In this document: piece by piece, positions 1-12,564 of the stretch
Layout of the letters: the number at the start of each line of letters is the position of its first letter
Position numbering within the stretch: position 1 is the stretch's first letter
Source of the DNA: Daucus carota subsp. sativus
Taxonomy: Eukaryota; Streptophyta; Magnoliopsida; Apiales; Apiaceae
DNA length: 64,000 nucleotides
NCBI RefSeq assembly: GCF_001625215.2
Contig: NC_030384.2
Location: 32,290,527 to 32,354,526, forward strand
Direction: 5' to 3'
Made by a program: the position numbers and the translations under genes
Notes under the pieces: generated by a model
What the model was told of the DNA's origin: nothing
Databases searched by the model: none
The model's input: only the letters and a program-made list of their open reading frames with translations

Positions 1-199
1 TATAAATAAAAAATAATTTTTATTTTATATATTTAGATAATTTTTGTGCTTGTAACTTATTTGTTATAAAAATTATTAATATAATAATAAATTATTATAA
101 ATTATCTTTTAAAATGGACATCTACATGTTTATAAAATATAATTTTAAAAACAATGTTGAGTGACCGAAAACGTTAGAATTTTGTACTTCTTAGATTGT

Positions 200-1122
200 G
201 GGGAAGATAGATTTTTTTGTCACCGAACTTATTATGTTTTTAGAAATTTGCCACTCAACTAAATTTTTTTTCCTTTTAGTCACTGATGTTAGGTTCGGAA
301 TTTTTTTTGCCACTAAATTTAGATTCGGATTTGATTATTACCATTATATTAATTCTTTGTAGTATTGTTAAAATATAGTGATAACCTGTAATATTTTGAT
401 AATTTGATATATGTCTATCTTTATATATAGTGCTTTTATGTACCCAAGATCGTTTATCTTCAGTGATAAGAGTTAAACACGCATTTTACGGTTTTTAATA
501 GTGTACTCTCATAAATTATTTTATTTTTTCCTCCGAATAAAAATTTAGTGTTTGAATTTTTATACGCAAAAAAAAAAATCTCATAAATCATCGAAAATTA
601 AGTTTTCCTCTCTCTATTTATTTATCTTTATCTTGAAAATTATAATAAGATAAAGTTATTAAAAATTATGAGGATAAATTTAAGAGAGATCTTAGGCTGA
701 ACTAGGTGATTGAAACTTTAATAGTGAAAGATGATGCATCGTATCACTCAATTAGAATTTATTTTATCATGGAGAGCATAAATTATTTGAAGTCATTGAT
801 TCCATACTGATGATTTAATGAATTTCTAGAATTCTAATTACGATTTTTCCTGATTTTAATATTATATCACCTCATTTTATGTTATTATTGCTATATATAA
901 GGATATAAACATACATCATATTATCAAAAAATTATATACTATCACTATGTATTAATGATGCTACAAAAAATTATCACAATGCTAATAATCATATTCGAAC
1001 CTAAGTTAGTGACTAAAAACAAATCCAAACCTAACATCAGTGACTAAAAGGAAAAAAATTTTAGTTGAGTGGCAAGTTTCTAAAAACATAATAAGTTTGG
1101 TGACAAAAAAAATCTATTTTCC
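200..1122. mobile_element. Non-autonomous MULE-like element with long TIRs
   Basis: About 115 bp at the left end (200 to about 315) reappears as reverse complement at the right end (about 1,010 to 1,122). Both arms carry the same text about a feature reading GTCACCGAACTTATTATG on the left and its complement on the right. The flanks TTAGATTGT (191-199) and CTACATTGT (1123-1131) match at 7 of 9 positions, which fits the 9-bp target duplication of Mutator-like elements. No transposase frame lies between the arms, so it would need a transposase from elsewhere. Superfamily is inferred from TIR length and duplication size only. Confidence 0.65.
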
Positions 1123-1233
1123 CTACATTGTGACTTGTATCTTACAAGTCAAACTTGATTTAAAAATGCTAGGCTTATAAGTCGAGCCAAACAACCAGTA
1201 AAAATGAAAAATTATTATAAAGAAATAAAAGTA

Positions 1234-1816
1234 CTTTCTCTGTTTTGAAATATAAATTGTTTCGCTTTTTTGCACGCATTTTTAAGTACCTTGACCACAT
1301 GCTAAAAATGATTATTTTTAAATTTTTTTCTAATAAAAATATATGATTGATATTATTATTCAGAAAAAAAAGAGTAAATGATAAAATGGTGGCTGTAATT
1401 TTTGGCTGGACTTTAAAAATTACATAATGGTGGCCGGAGTTTACTTTCGTCTTTTAATAAGGTGGCGGCCGTGAACTTCCGTTAATTTTCCTCCATTAAC
1501 TCCAAAAAATTAAATAATAAATGAAAAACTGGTGGAAATCCAGCCAACATTTTGTAAAATTTGGAAAATTACGGCTACCACTTTGTCGTTTATTTCTTTA
1601 TTTTTTAGAGTTAACGAAGGAAAATTAACGGAGGTTCATGACTGCCACTTTTTTGAAACGCGGAAGTAAACTCGAGCCATCATTTTGTAATTTTTAAAAT
1701 TCAGCCAAGATTTTGTAAAATTTGGAAAACAACTGCAACTGCCACCACTTTGTCATTTACTCCCGCCGGTCAAAAACCTTAAAAATACGTGTTAAAAAGC
1801 CAAAACAAACTGTGAG
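1234..1816. mobile_element. Stowaway-like MITE interrupted by a second TIR element
   Basis: The ends CTTTCTCTGTTTTGAAAT on the left and its diverged complement near 1,800-1,816 are flanked by TA at 1232-1233 and 1817-1818. An inner element at 1372-1762 separates the two halves. No coding capacity is seen. The outer element is old, since its arms have diverged, so the call is moderate. Confidence 0.5.
1372..1762. mobile_element. Inner TIR element nested in a MITE
   Basis: GAGTAAATGATAAAATGGTGG-type sequence at the left end is mirrored by CCACCACTTTGTCATTTACTC at the right. The interior is itself partly palindromic: the GTTAATTTTCCTCCATTAAC region mirrors the GAAAATTAACGGAGG region. It has no coding capacity. 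It sits inside the element at 1,234-1,816. Superfamily was not determined. Confidence 0.5.
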
Positions 1817-2114
1817 TAACAACAACCATCCTTAAAAATGAAAAACAATTATAAAGAAAAAAAGATGAGAAGAGTGAGATAAAATAGACATAACACCAAC
1901 CTAACAAAAATATCAAAGACCGGGTGGAGTTAAAACTGTAATTGCTAAAAATCAGTGTCCAGATTACCACTACTACTTGGACTAGTTTATATACACACAT
2001 ACTCGTGCATACATACATGTACTCGAGAGTGACAGAAGTGGTGTTTATATATTGTCTGTATGAATGAGCTTTATTATGCTCAAGAGTACTGGTGGACTTT
2101 TTGTATTGATCCAA

Positions 2115-2650
2115 TATTTATAGAGAGAGAAAAGTGAATGAGAGAGAGAGAATATTGATTGGTTTGGAAATCTTTGTGTGTCGGTCATGGACTTTGTTCT
2201 TGTTTGAAGACGACAGGACTCAAGTTCTGTAATGGCTTTTTCAACTTCCTCTTATCTTGTCGTTTTGGTTCTGTACTATCTTTCCTCTCCCTCCTCATGA
2301 TTCTTCATCACCTTCCGCTCTGAGTTCTTGCAAAAACCACAGAGCTTTTGTTTAGTCAATCAAGATTCAGGTATTCTTTCTTATTTTATTCTGTTTTGAT
2401 TTTTGTGGGTTTTGCTATTTTGTTATCTGATGTGTTGATTTGAGTTTAGAAGCAATATATGCGGTTAAATTTTGATCAAGGGTTATGAATTTACTGGCAA
2501 TTTCTGGTAAAAGAGAAAAATTTAGAGTCACTGAATTTGTTGTGTACGTTATTAAGTCTATCTTAATGTGTGTTGTTAAAATATGCATCACACAGTATTT
2601 GGTTCGGTATATTTATGAAGAATTTTTTTTATGTAGGGTTTGATTAACCG
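2115..2650 (+). promoter_or_regulatory. ARF gene core promoter and 5' leader with probable intron
   Basis: A TATA-like TATTTATAG lies near 2,115-2,123, followed by a GA-rich stretch. A donor-like CAG/GTATTC at 2,370/2,371 and an acceptor-like GTAG/GG at 2,636/2,637 suggest a 5'-UTR intron at about 2,371-2,636, ending 14 bases before the first ATG. This is inferred from consensus only; no transcript data were available. Confidence 0.4.
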
Positions 2651-5588
2651 ATGATTACTTTTATGGATTCGAAAGAAAAATTCAAAGATACTGAGAAATG
2701 CTTAGATTCTCAGTTCTGGCATGCGTGTGCTGGAAGTATGGTGCAAATGCCGCCGGTGAACTCGAAAGTCTTTTACTTTCCTCAGGGCCATTCTGAGCAT
2801 GCTTGTCAAAATGTGGACTTTATGAATTGCCCTAGGCTTCCGCCGTATGTTGCTTGTAGAGTATCGTCTATAAGGTTCATGGCGGATCCGGATACTGATG
2901 AGGTTTATGCTAATATTAGATTGGTTCCCATCAGTGGAAATGAGATTAATTGTGATGATGCTGGAATTCCGGGGAATAATGGATCAGGTGAGCAGGATAA
3001 GCCTACTTCATTTGCCAAGACGTTGACGCAGTCTGATGCTAATAATGGTGGGGGCTTTTCTGTTCCGCGTTATTGTGCTGAGACAATTTTTCCACGGCTG
3101 GATTACTCTGCTGATCCGCCAGTACAAACTATTCTTGCTAAAGATGTTCATGGTGAAACTTGGAAGTTCCGTCATATCTATAGGGGAACACCAAGACGCC
3201 ATCTTTTGACAACTGGATGGAGTACCTTTGTCAATCAGAAGAAGCTTGTTGCAGGGGATTCAATCGTGTTTTTGAGGGCAGAGAATGGGGACCTTTGTGT
3301 TGGAATACGGAGAGCAAAGAGGGGTATTGGAGGTAATCCTGATTCTACTTCTGGTTGGAATCCGGCTGGGGGAAATTCTGTTGTGCCATATGGCGGATTC
3401 TCAGCATTTCTTCGGGACGATGAAAATAAATTAGCAAGATACGGTAATGGAGGAAGTCCACCCGGGTGTGGAAATGGAACAAGCAAGGCAAAAGTAAAGG
3501 CTGAATCAGTTATTGAAGCTGCAACCCTTGCAGCTGAAGGGCAGCCCTTTGAAGTTGTTTACTACCCTCGAGCAAGCACTCCAGAGTTCTGTGTCAAAGC
3601 CTCGCTGGTAAAATCTGCAATGCAAATTCGCTGGTGTTCAGGAATGAGATTCAAAATGCCCTTTGAAACCGAAGATTCATCACGGATAAGTTGGTTCATG
3701 GGCACTATATCCTCTGTTCAAGTTGCTGACCCCATTCGTTGGCCTGATTCACCTTGGAGGCTTCTTCAGGTACCTTATTTCCCTATCATGTCCAGTGGTT
3801 TTCTTCATTAAAGCTTGGTCCTTCATGGTATATTATATGTTGCTCCCTTCTTATATGGTCCTTGTGGATTATTCACTGTCATGCGGTCTGGTATGAACAA
3901 ATTATTCTATAATCATATTTGTAATTTACTAGTGTAATCTTTTCATATAATTTTGTCAATGTGATCAATTTCAGATTTTTTTATGATAGACTTAAGGCAT
4001 TGCCTCTTCCTCCTGCTTTAATGTAGGTCTGTCTATAATTTACATAGCCTTGTAGATCATTAAAATGGACGCCTTCGGCATTCTAGTATTAACTATCCTG
4101 GTTGTCTTCTAGTGCTTTGAATTTCCCTAATGATTCAGGTTGCCTCATAATTGTAGATGTTGATGATAGACTTAAGTCAAAGGTACAGCCTTTCGGCATA
4201 ATCCCTGGCTGAACACTATGACCTTCGCCCAGTGGTAGATCAAAAGTTATGATCAGACCTGCACCTGATTTTTTCAGCATATTATTTGTATTGTTACCAT
4301 TCTTTTATGTTAGAGCCCAATTGTGGATTTTCTTAAACAAAGCCACTGCTGCTGCACCGTCATCTTGTCATGATATGTTCGCTGAATATATTTTTGATTT
4401 TATTTGTCAATCTTCAGAGCACTTTGTAAATTAATCATTTTTCTTAGTACCTAATCAAGTATATTTCTTTTAGGTCACCTGGGATGAACCCGATTTGCTA
4501 CAAAATGTGAAAAGTGTCAGCCCTTGGCTTGTGGAATTAGTATCAAACATGCCTAGTATTCATATATCTCCATTCTCACCACCACGAAAGAAGCTAAGAT
4601 TACCCCAACACCCAGATTTCCCTCTTGACGGGCAGCTTCCGGTGCCAACATTTTCAAGAAATCTCCTCGGGCACAACAGTCCTTTTGCTCGTTTTCCCGA
4701 TAACACTCCTGCTGGCATGCAGGGAGCCAGGCACACTCAGTATGGTTTACCATTAGCAGATTTCCACCTACAAAAATTGCAGTCAGGTCTATTTCCGCCT
4801 GGTTTCTCACCTTTTCGCCATTGTTCTATACCGGCTAGGCCTTCTATCAACCCAGATATTAATATGTCTAGCAGCAGTGAAAATATCTCTTGCCTGTTAA
4901 GCATAGGAAATTCAGCTCACAATGAAAAAAAAATTGAGGACCAGAAGCCACGGCAATTCTTACTTTTTGGTCAGCCGATACTCACAAAACAGCAGACTAT
5001 GCTAAGTAGCTCTAGTTTTACATCCTCCGGAGGGGATATAGATAAGGTTGCACGTATGTCTGCTGGTGACAGTTACGCCTCTGGTTCTGGTTTTGCACTC
5101 CGTCAATGTACAATACGGGAGCCCTCATCCTCTGAAGGATTGCTTCAATGCAAAGGTAATCTTCAAGAAGCTGAGACCAGCTTAGAAATTGGTCACTGCA
5201 AGGTATTCATGGAATCAGAGGATGTAGGTCGGACTCTTGATCTCTCCCTGCTTTCTTCTTATGAAGAACTGTACAGAAAATTGGCTACCATGTTCAGTAT
5301 TAAAAGTTCTGATATGTTGAAACACGTGCTGTACCGTGACATCAGAGGTGCTGTAAAGCACATCGGAGATGAGCAATTTAGGTGAGTAAGTTTTGCTGTC
5401 TTCCTATATTAATATATCCATGTCATGGTTAAAGTTTAAGTTCAATTGATTACTGTATTTGTTTTATGTTTATCCAACTATGTTTTGAAGCCCTCTTGTC
5501 TTGCTTCCCCTATTGCAGTGACTTCGTAAAAACAGCACGAAGATTGACAATTCTGACGGATGCAAGCAGCAATGACATAGAAATCTAA
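2651..5588 (+). CDS. ARF10/ARF16-like: Auxin response factor, ARF10/ARF16 class, miR160-targeted
   Basis: Three coding exons are deduced: 2651-3769, 4474-5381 and 5519-5588. All introns are GT-AG and the frame is kept through 698 aa. Residues about 121-223 are the B3 DNA-binding domain (FAKTLTQSDANNGGGF to VGIRRAKRG). About 290-410 is the ARF (Auxin_resp) domain, split by intron 1 after SPWRLLQ. About 613-690 is the C-terminal PB1 domain (CKVFMESEDVGRTLDLS to ARRLTILTD), used for oligomerisation and Aux/IAA contact. The middle region is not Gln-rich, which fits the repressor-type clade C ARFs. These proteins bind TGTCTC/TGTCGG elements in auxin-responsive promoters in the nucleus. The start at 2,651 is the first in-frame ATG; ATG 2,663 is a close alternative. 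ARF10 cannot be told from ARF16 by eye. ARF17 is unlikely because a full PB1 domain is present. Confidence 0.95.
4713..4733 (+). promoter_or_regulatory. miR160 target site in ARF mRNA
   Basis: The 21 bases running from TGGCATGCAGGG to GAGCCAGGCA encode the conserved AGMQGAR segment. They are the exact reverse complement of the mature-arm sequence at 36,768-36,788. In plants, miR160 guides AGO1 cleavage of ARF10/16/17 mRNAs at this site. The match is read directly from the sequence; cleavage is inferred. Confidence 0.95.
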
Positions 5589-7080
5589 ATTTAATGAGGA
5601 ATAGCTAACGCCAGCTTTCAGATGTTACTAAATACACTTTCAAGTTTTCATGTGCAAATAGTTATAGACAATAGACATCGACTACTTCTCTACTTGCTCC
5701 TGACATTTCTGGCAAATCTCGTGATATGTTGGATTGCATACTTGGATTCTTGATTGTGAGGGTTTGTTATTAGCTTCAAAAGATTGAAGAATCCTGTTCT
5801 TAATTTTGAGAAACCTACAAATATTATTGTATAGTGTTAAAGAGTTGGAAATCAGCCAAGTGAGAACGCTCTGGCAATTTTGTTTTGTTAGTAAGTTGCT
5901 AGTACTCTAATTGATTTGGCCAATGCCTCTTGTTTCTCATCTCGTTTAGAAGGCCTTCAAAGTGGTTGGAAATGTAGTTTCTGAAGTTTTGTACAGCCTA
6001 CATCCATGGAATAAAATGACACACTGTATAAAAGCTATAGTCCTAGCTGTTAATGTATTTGTCAAAGTTTAAATTTTTTAAAAAATAATAATAATTTCAG
6101 TGTGTACTTACGAAGTAGCAAGCAGCACAAAGCACGACAAAGCAATAGTTACGTGGTTCCGACGTTTTTATAAAATTTAAAAGTAGAAACAAGAAGAAAA
6201 TTGAACGAGAATCTAAAAATAAATACAAACACGAAACAAAATGCAGTGCACGAGTGGATTGTGGTGGCATCTGATGCGGGGGTTTATGATAGTGTACTGT
6301 ACTCATAATTATGCTGTGGAGTGGTATAGTGGTAAGCATTAGAGTTCACGTGCGGCAACATCGAACTAGAAGCTGTCTCTTCAAACTTCACCAATCCCGA
6401 AGTGGAAAACATAAGTACACACTTGGAAGTTGGATCCCGTGAGAAACAACGTTTCATCTACGTTCCTCCTATTCAAACTTTTGTCAGTGAAATCTATAAA
6501 ACTCCAAGTGACTTAAATCTGAATTTATTACAGTGTTTAACATACATGCTTGTTTCTGTAAATGTCATTTTTATTGTTGTGATTTTACATTATTCATAAA
6601 CATTTAAAAAGAGGTGAAAAAAATTGTAACAAAAAGAGAGATAGAAAATATTACTCCTCCATTTCAAAATGATTTTTTAAAAAATTTAAACATATTAAGA
6701 AATTTTAATATAAAATTTGTTTGCTAAATAATTAATATAAAAAAAGTTCATACGTATTTTTATGCAAATAAAGTACTAGTGGGACTAATTACTATTTTTA
6801 TTTTCAATTAGTTGTCTAGAATGACTCGTATGGTCAATCTGATTAAAGTCTCATTAAATTATAAATTAGTTGATTATAAAAAAATAACAATAATTTTGTA
6901 GAAAGTTGTTTATAGTCTATTTTAATAAATAATTTAAAAAAAATTATACTATGAAATAAGAAGTTATAGTATTCGGTCAAAAATTGGATTATTAAAAAAT
7001 AAATGTGATTATTAATTAATGACCCGGGATATATAATTACAATCAAAGTATTTGCATGGATATTTTAACAAAATAACTTG
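5589..7080. other. Intergenic, no gene seen
   Basis: Downstream flank of the ARF gene, presumably including its 3' UTR to about 6,040. Short open frames at 6,097-6,339 and 6,402-6,599 have no recognisable motif. The segment at about 6,315-6,385 holds a weak tRNA-like string (TATAGTGGTAAGC) without a convincing box B. The remainder is AT-rich. Confidence 0.5.
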
Positions 7081-7129
7081 AATTTATGAAATTGAAGAAG
7101 TAATAGTTAAACTCTGAGCGCATCAGCGT

Positions 7130-7600
7130 GTAAACAAATCAAATTGTTCGTGAGCTACTGGAGATCGACTCGTAAAATTTTTGAATTTAATTTGATAATA
7201 ATCGAGCTGAGCTCGAGCTTGATCTATTTGGATGTTTTACCGAGCCGAGCTCGAGCTTCAAATTACTCGGCTCGTAAGATTCGAGAGCCTTATCGAGCCT
7301 ATATTATTTTTTAATTTTTTTATTAAAAATATATTTTTACAAATATATTTAATATTTTATTTATGATTTATATAAATAATCGAATCGAATCATATTTCGA
7401 GTTTTTGTCAATATTTGGTGACTCGATTCGAGCTTTCGAGCCGAACTCGAGCCTATCGAACTGTTTACAAGTCGAGCTTCGAACTTGAAATTAAAGGCTC
7501 GGTCGAACTCGAACTCGAGCGAGCCCCGAACTTTTCAGTCGAGTTCGAGCCGAGCTTGGCAGTGTTCGACTCGGCTCGGCTCAATTACACCCCTAGGCAG
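7130..7600. repeat. Degenerate repeat rich in GAGCTCGAGC/GGCTCGAG
   Basis: The block is dense in CGAGC/GCTCG words in both orientations and ends in CTCGGCTCAATTACACCCCTA. The same vocabulary occurs in the better-preserved hAT-like MITE at 53,272-53,834. A counterpart left end and target duplication are not convincing here, so this is probably a decayed or truncated relative. Confidence 0.45.
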
Positions 7601-7640
7601 AAGTACTGCTAGTGCTAGAGCTCGGCATAAGCTGGTAGTA

Positions 7641-7931
7641 CTCCCTCCGTTCCTTTTTAAGTTTCATATTTTGACCGGGTTTAAATTCCAAATTAAGTAT
7701 CACATTTACATCTTCAAGACAATTGCTTATGTTATCAATATAAGTGGAGTATTCTTTTTATCTCAATACCCCTACTTTGAAACTTTCATTGAAATTTATT
7801 CATGGTTGATGGACAAAATTGAAAAATAAAACTTACATTAATTATAGTATAACCTAATAATTGCACATCTTAATAGTTGTGTCAAGTAAAAAAAAAGTCA
7901 AAAAATGACACTTAAAATGGAATGTAGGGGG
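7641..7931. mobile_element. Stowaway-like MITE
   Basis: The ends CTCCCTCCGTTCC and a diverged complement are flanked by TA (7639-7640 and 7932-7933). It spans 291 bp and has no transposase frame. Such elements depend on Tc1/mariner-type transposases. Confidence 0.75.
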
Positions 7932-7933
7932 TA

Positions 7934-9978
7934 TCCTTTTGTGCTGCGGAAACATAGGTGTGTTCAAAGCATGGGAGCTGTTGAACAACTCCGTTGTTTG
8001 GGATTCAGTAATATACCACAATTTTCGGTCTCGTCTTGCGACCTTTTTTCTTGGATTGTGATTTAAGCAAAAGAGATAATTACTACTGACAAAAGGGTTT
8101 TATTGGGATCGGCGAGACTTTAAAATTCAATAAATTCGGCTTCGCTTCGATACTACTCCAATGTAAGAAAGGCGATTATGAGTTTTTTACGCGACACTGA
8201 TAAGACAAAGCAAAGGGTCTTGTATTGTGTATGGTCTTTCTTCAAGATCCAATGCGTTGCCGGAAGTGGTCGGGCACCATAATCTGGACAACTTTCCAGC
8301 AATATACCGCTACTATTCTTAATGTTCATGACATGCTCTTTAGTATCAAAAAGAGTTACAGTAGGGGCCCAACTTTTGAAAAACCTTTGTTTCATTTTTT
8401 TTGATTTATCGTTTCTCTTTTTTAATTATGGAAGAGGCGTTTCCAACCGTCAGCCGTGGAGTGATATTTTTTCTTAACACAAAATAAAAACAACTTTATT
8501 AACCATAACGTAATACTATCGGGACAAACCCCAAACTGATCATACAACCAGGTTGGAAAACAAATAACATACTAAAAATAATTAGATAATTTTTTTCCTG
8601 ATTGTTTAACACATCAAATTCAAAATTCTTAAAACTAAAAATGAAATCAAAGATCTTCCAAGCGTAATACACATCACAGAAAACAACATCACAATCGACC
8701 TTATCACATAAAAGTTATTGTTAGAATAATGTTCAAAACCCTAATCTCATAAACTGAGATCAGAGGAGCGGCACCCCAATTATGTACATGCCGCATATCA
8801 GCTATACACATGTCGGAAGTGTAAATCCCAAACAAATGAACAATATTTGGTAATATTTGGTTGTGAAAGATGAGCTTTTGACATAATTACCATCGGCTGA
8901 TATTTGACGCGGGCTTTACAGATCCCAAAGAACATCAATTAAATCATCTAAGTAGATCCAACATTATAACTAAACAAAAACATAACAAAACAATGTGATG
9001 GAGTGATATTTAAAAGTATTAGGTTTTTTTAAAATTTGCTAATCAAAAGTATATTCTTATATGCTTTCAAAAAAAAAAAAGTATATTCTTATATAATTCA
9101 GTTAATTCTCTTCAATAATATTTTTGATATTTACATATTTTATGATATAATATTAAAATTTATATTTTTATTAAGGATAATGGTCTGTCAAAATTAAAAA
9201 TCTTGTTTGAGAAGAAAACTTCTACTTCAAATCAATCAAATAATTATTTACATGTTTTTCTTCAAAAAGTTAAATAATAATACTAAACTTGCCTTTAGTG
9301 ATATATGCACTAGTGTTCTCAAGTATTTCAATCTTATATAAACAACAATTTAATTGGACAAGATTATAACCAAAAAGAATGATTTTGAAGCAGTGGAAAA
9401 AATGTGAAATTAGGGTTGAAATTGGAGTCGAGGCGAAGGTCGGTGACTCGGTGTATACGAACTATTTTCTTTATTGTTAAATGATCTTAATAAAAAATTT
9501 CAACCCAAAATAAAAAGAAGAAGAAGAAAGAGAGCGTTATAACAATGATAAGGCCCATAAGGCTCGAACAGTGATCTTGCATAAGTGTGTGAGAGGTGAA
9601 GGCTTGTTGTTTCGTTTAACAATCTGTTTGCTGTGAAGAGTAAAGCCTTATGATACAATGTCTACCATGTGCAAATATAAAAAAGCCACAAGAGCCCAAA
9701 TAGAATTAGAACTTATGGGCAGGGGTTTGATATTGGCATGTTTCGATATACCCAACTGCGTAACTAGAATTTTTTTAGATATATATTAGGTGCAAGTGTT
9801 TGGTTGGATGATATCTAAATATGAAAAGAGAATTTTAAATTTCATGATATTTATAATTATCTCAAAACATGAGAACTTAGTTACCTAGATTCATCATAAT
9901 CACTCCAAGTTACATACTTTTTTAATATAAAAATATTAATTACTTACCAAAATTAATTATGTAACTCCTAATTACACA
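7934..9978. other. Intergenic, no gene seen
   Basis: AT-rich sequence with only short, motif-free open frames, for example an 80-codon frame on the minus strand at 8,153-8,395. No family, RNA gene or clear repeat boundary was recognised. Confidence 0.5.
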
Positions 9979-9986
9979 GTGATGAA

Positions 9987-10324
9987 CAGGGACGTATCTA
10001 CACCGGGGGTAGTGGCGGTACTCGCCCCCAATGCCATGCATAGATCTTATTAATTAGCACTACAATATTTTCAGCAATTAAGGATTGCCCCCATGGTTCT
10101 AGTGTTCCTAAGTTAATGCATTGGTCAAGGTTGGACCCTTTTCACAGCACTTCCTTTTTTAAGGAATTGAATGGGCAGAGCTCTGCTTTCTCTCCTCTTT
10201 TACAAAATAAAAAAACATAACAAATATATAAATGTCTTGGCACACGTTCTAATACTATTATTTTAAATTTTTTCTTGAGTATATACATTGCCCCCATAAG
10301 CTGCATATCCTAGACACGTCCTTG
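9987..10324. mobile_element. Non-autonomous hAT-like element with perfect 8-bp target duplication
   Basis: The left terminus CAGGGACGTATCTA mirrors the right terminus TAGACACGTCCTTG with two mismatches. The 8-bp sequence GTGATGAA is repeated exactly on both sides (9979-9986 and 10325-10332). An 8-bp duplication with short CA-starting TIRs is the hAT signature. At 338 bp there is no room for a transposase. The identical duplication suggests a fairly recent insertion. Confidence 0.85.
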
Positions 10325-10332
10325 GTGATGAA

Positions 10333-11365
10333 GCAAACACAAACATCTTATTTAACTTGGAACGATGCCACTTAGTTACGAGGAAGTTCAATTTCTTATG
10401 CAACTTGAAAGTTGACAAAACAAACGAGCCCATTATTTTCTTGCAATTTTTTAGAGAAAGTCCAATAAGTTATCTATCTCATTACCTATTAATAATATAA
10501 AAGAATAAATCTTAGTGAGTCTTAGTGATTTACGTAATCTATTTTTAGTGTCAACGTCAATAGCAAACCCTATACTTGTTCTTCTATTATTATTTTAATA
10601 ATAAATTTGAGAGAGAAAAGGGAGAAAGGAGGGAAAAGATAAAAAAAAGGAGGAAAATGAATTTTTTATTCATAAATATTAAATAGGTAATGGCCAAAGG
10701 TTACCTAAAAATATGTAATGGTTAATAGAGTTGAGGATGTGCTAGTGATTTAAGTAATCACTAGTTGAGAAGCCGCGCGTTGCGGCGGCATATAAAAATT
10801 ATATTAATAATTCAAAATTAGTATTTCTAAGATAAAATAAATTTGTGGCAGTTTATAAGAACTATATTAATTATTCAAAATTAATATTTGTAGAATAAAA
10901 TAAATTTTATATTACAAACATCTCGATGCAATACCAATATTAATATATATAATTAAAAAATTGGATTATAATTCATGAGTGAAAAAACTGAAAATTCTAC
11001 ATATAATTAACGATTTAAAATATGACGAATCTTAATTTTAATTGTGTTTTTTTATAAGTAATCATGGTTTTCACTAATATTGTCATTAATTTTCAAACAC
11101 TACTTCTTAGACATATACAACATGCCCTACATATAAAACACATACGGCTCTTGCTTTTTAATAGAGCTGACTGATGACAACTTTGAAACCATCCCCAATT
11201 AAATAAACATTATATTCTAGTTATACGAACATTAATCATGTCGCGACGTATGAACTCCAATCCATGTAGGTGTGTATTAGCCACTCCTTTCTCCAATTTC
11301 TTTGGATTGGTTGTCCGCAAAAATATCAATTTAAATTCATGAGATAGCAGTCTACTCTCACATCT
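10333..11365. other. Intergenic, no gene seen
   Basis: AT-rich with no recognisable coding region. A short GC-rich string (AGCCGCGCGTTGCGGCGG) near 10,770-10,790 stands out in composition but has no assigned role. Confidence 0.45.
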
Positions 11366-11531
11366 CCACATCTGACAAACTCTTACTCTTGTCAATCAAT
11401 CATCTCTATCGCCATTCAAACCATCTATTATAATGTAACTCATTATTTCCACATCTGACAAACTCTTACTCTTGTCAATCAATCATCTCTATCGCCTTTC
11501 AAACCATCTATTATAGTGTAACTCATTATTG
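11366..11531. repeat. Two-copy 83-bp tandem duplication
   Basis: Copy 1 (11366-11448) and copy 2 (11449-11531) both begin CCACATCTGACAAACTC and differ at only a few bases (GCCATTC/GCCTTTC and TATAATG/TATAGTG). It lies in non-coding sequence. The low divergence implies a recent duplication. Confidence 0.85.
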
Positions 11532-11943
11532 TATTATATGGTTGCGTTTAGATGATCCTAAACCCTACAACCTATAGGGGTATATATAGGTGTAGAGAGA
11601 CTTGTGTGCTACACTTTTCCATAATTAAATAATCTGAAACAGAATCAGATTAAAAAACTTGCAAGCTACTATATTCCATAAATAATTTGAAACAGAATCA
11701 GATTAATTTATGCCAAGATATATACCATATCAGTTAATCTGGTAAAAAAAATAGTTACTATATTTCATAAATAATATTTTTGATATTTTTCATCCGAAAA
11801 TTCTAGAAAATTAGAAAAATAGAACGGAGCTATCTGAGAGGCGCCACCTACACGCCCTCCGCTTCTCCTTTATATAAGTATATTGATGACTAGGATAATG
11901 TTGGAGTGACTCTTTTGTGATACATTACTTAAATATGAGCTTA

Positions 11944-12564
11944 GAGCATCTCCCATAACCTCTTTATATAAGCTATTAATTTGAAATTCGAAGATAGCAA
12001 GTGAAAAAAGGGTGCTACAATAGATTTATAGTGGCTCTTTAAATCACTAAGAGTGTCTTCTCTCTCAATCCTGATGAAGAGCTCTTAAAAGACTCTTAAC
12101 TAAAATTACCTGCCTTTCAAAAAAAAACACTAAAATTATGCTCTCTCCGTTCCTAAATAATAGTCGCTTTGACTTTGTGCACGTAACTTGAGGTGTACAA
12201 AAAATATACTTCTGTGTATTACTTTTCAAAATTTTTTTCCCTGAATAAAAGTTTGACATCTATATTTTTATTCAAAAAAAAGAAAATTTAAAAAATAACG
12301 TGTAGAAATACGTTTTTATTGCACCTCAAAATACGTGCAAAAAGTCAAATCGACTATTATTTAGGAACGGAGGAGTATGATATATTCTCTTTCTCTCACC
12401 ACTTTATTCTTTTTCCTATGATTGCATACTATGTTTAATAATAGAAAAATGGATAACAAGTGAATATGAAGAGCATTGTTGGAGATAACACATATTAATT
12501 TACTATGAGTCAATATTTTATAATATATTTATGAGTGAACTAAAAAGCCTATCGGAGATGCTAT
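11944..12564. mobile_element. Tourist-like MITE carrying a nested Stowaway-like MITE
   Basis: The left end GAGCATCTCC follows TTA. The right end GGAGATGCT is degraded beyond that point. The TIR word matches the intact family copy at 14,537-14,930. A Stowaway-like element occupies 12,141-12,375 within it. Confidence 0.5.
12141..12375. mobile_element. Stowaway-like MITE, highly symmetric
   Basis: The arms read TCCGTTCCTAAATAATAGTCG on the left and its complement on the right. Matching extends inward through GACTTTGTGCACGTAACTTGAGGTG-type sequence, so the whole 235-bp element could fold on itself. TA follows the right end at 12,376. Confidence 0.7.

Noticed and set aside
1779-2114. 111-codon minus-strand frame upstream of the ARF gene
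   Set aside because: Low-complexity hydrophobic product spanning a MITE end and the ARF promoter; no family features.
6315-6385. Possible tRNA or SINE head (TATAGTGGTAAGC)
   Set aside because: No proper box B follows on the same strand and no cloverleaf can be drawn.
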